Shown: positions 61,216-61,376 of the stretch, piece after piece
Layout of the letters: every line of letters begins with the position of its first letter
Position numbering within the stretch: position 1 is the first letter of the stretch
Assembly: GCF_022095675.1 (NCBI RefSeq)
Contig: NZ_JAHYSG010000075.1
Coordinates: forward strand, 1 to 61,376
Direction: 5' to 3'
Source of the DNA: Dactylosporangium sp. AC04546
GTDB lineage: Bacteria; Actinomycetota; Actinomycetes; Mycobacteriales; Micromonosporaceae
Length of the DNA stretch: 61,376 nt
The notes under the pieces: model-generated
Database searches by the model: none
Told to the model about the DNA's origin: nothing
Seen by the model: only the letters and a program-made list of their open reading frames with translations
Position numbers and translations under genes: made by a program

Positions 61216-61376
61216 ATGACGACGCGCACCGCCCGCCGGCCGGCCGTCGTGGTCCGCCCGGTGCCGCCCCTCGACCCGCCGGCCGGCGCCGCCCCGGCCG
61301 CGATGCCCGGCCTCGACGAGCTGCCCCTGCCCTGGCCGGGGCCACCCGGGACGGTCCTGCGCCGCCCCGACGACCC
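61216..61376 (+). CDS. Rv3235-family protein, 5' part only
   Basis: The frame from ATG 61216 runs off the window after 53 codons. It begins MTTRTARRPAVVVRPVPPLD and is Pro/Ala-rich with LPLPWPG, as in the N-termini of Rv3235-family proteins encoded upstream of secA. The DUF6912 and HTH neighbours agree. GGGGGGTCTG precedes the start. Confidence 0.6.
   Translation, partial: MTTRTARRPAVVVRPVPPLDPPAGAAPAAMPGLDELPLPWPGPPGTVLRRPDD

Overview
The window is high-GC actinobacterial DNA. The prfB–ftsE–ftsX–M23 peptidase–smpB–ssrA block, the Rv3235-type/DUF6912/small-HTH cluster at the right end, two SigE-family sigma factors, an AfsQ1-type response regulator and frequent GTG starts point to a filamentous soil actinomycete, most likely of the family Micromonosporaceae (Actinoplanes or Dactylosporangium-like). 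That placement is inferred from gene content and style, not from a database search.

Left part (1–22 kb): a perfect 33-bp hairpin at the very edge, an AfsQ1/Q2-like two-component system with a GerMN-like lipoprotein, an acyltransferase relic, and an MFS exporter. Then comes a tightly coupled leftward operon (10056 to 4363) of two CrfC/RdcA-type dynamin-like GTPases, a YjcZ/RdcB-like helical protein and a patatin phospholipase. All four genes are joined by 4-nt stop/start overlaps. This is the best candidate for an undescribed system. Next are a SigE-family sigma factor with a membrane-anchored repeat protein, an ECF sigma with a SnoaL-like tail, a hydrolase, a membrane-spanning Hsp70-like protein, an MFS exporter/MarR pair with two copies of a palindromic operator, a second two-component system, MTA phosphorylase, YqgE and a tRNA-Ala(GGC).

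Middle (22–40 kb): accessory and metabolic genes. These include an arginase-fold protein lacking the usual first metal histidine, a TPR pseudogene, a secreted repeat protein, a second SigE-family sigma/propeller pair, a Ycf48-like propeller, an aldo/keto reductase, a Uma2 protein, LysR and SDR genes, a secreted CBM2–Ig–GH6 cellobiohydrolase with a strong terminator, and small VOC, SDR and SnoaL genes.

Island (about 40.3–46.7 kb): toxin (VapC) debris, a second Uma2 protein, several copies of a repeat module built like the 3' flank of a tRNA gene, an ArsR-type regulator, an AIPR (abortive phage infection) protein and a truncated large serine recombinase. The recombinase relic abuts the 3' end of ssrA, as expected for an element integrated at tmRNA.

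Right part (46.7–61.4 kb): core genes. ssrA and smpB (trans-translation), a SRPBCC–TM–β-domain protein, ftsEX with an M23 peptidase (septal cell-wall hydrolysis), prfB, PadR, a transmembrane Ser/Thr kinase, an internally shortened XPB-like protein, pruA, a membrane protein, DUF6912, a BldC-type HTH protein and the start of an Rv3235-type gene.
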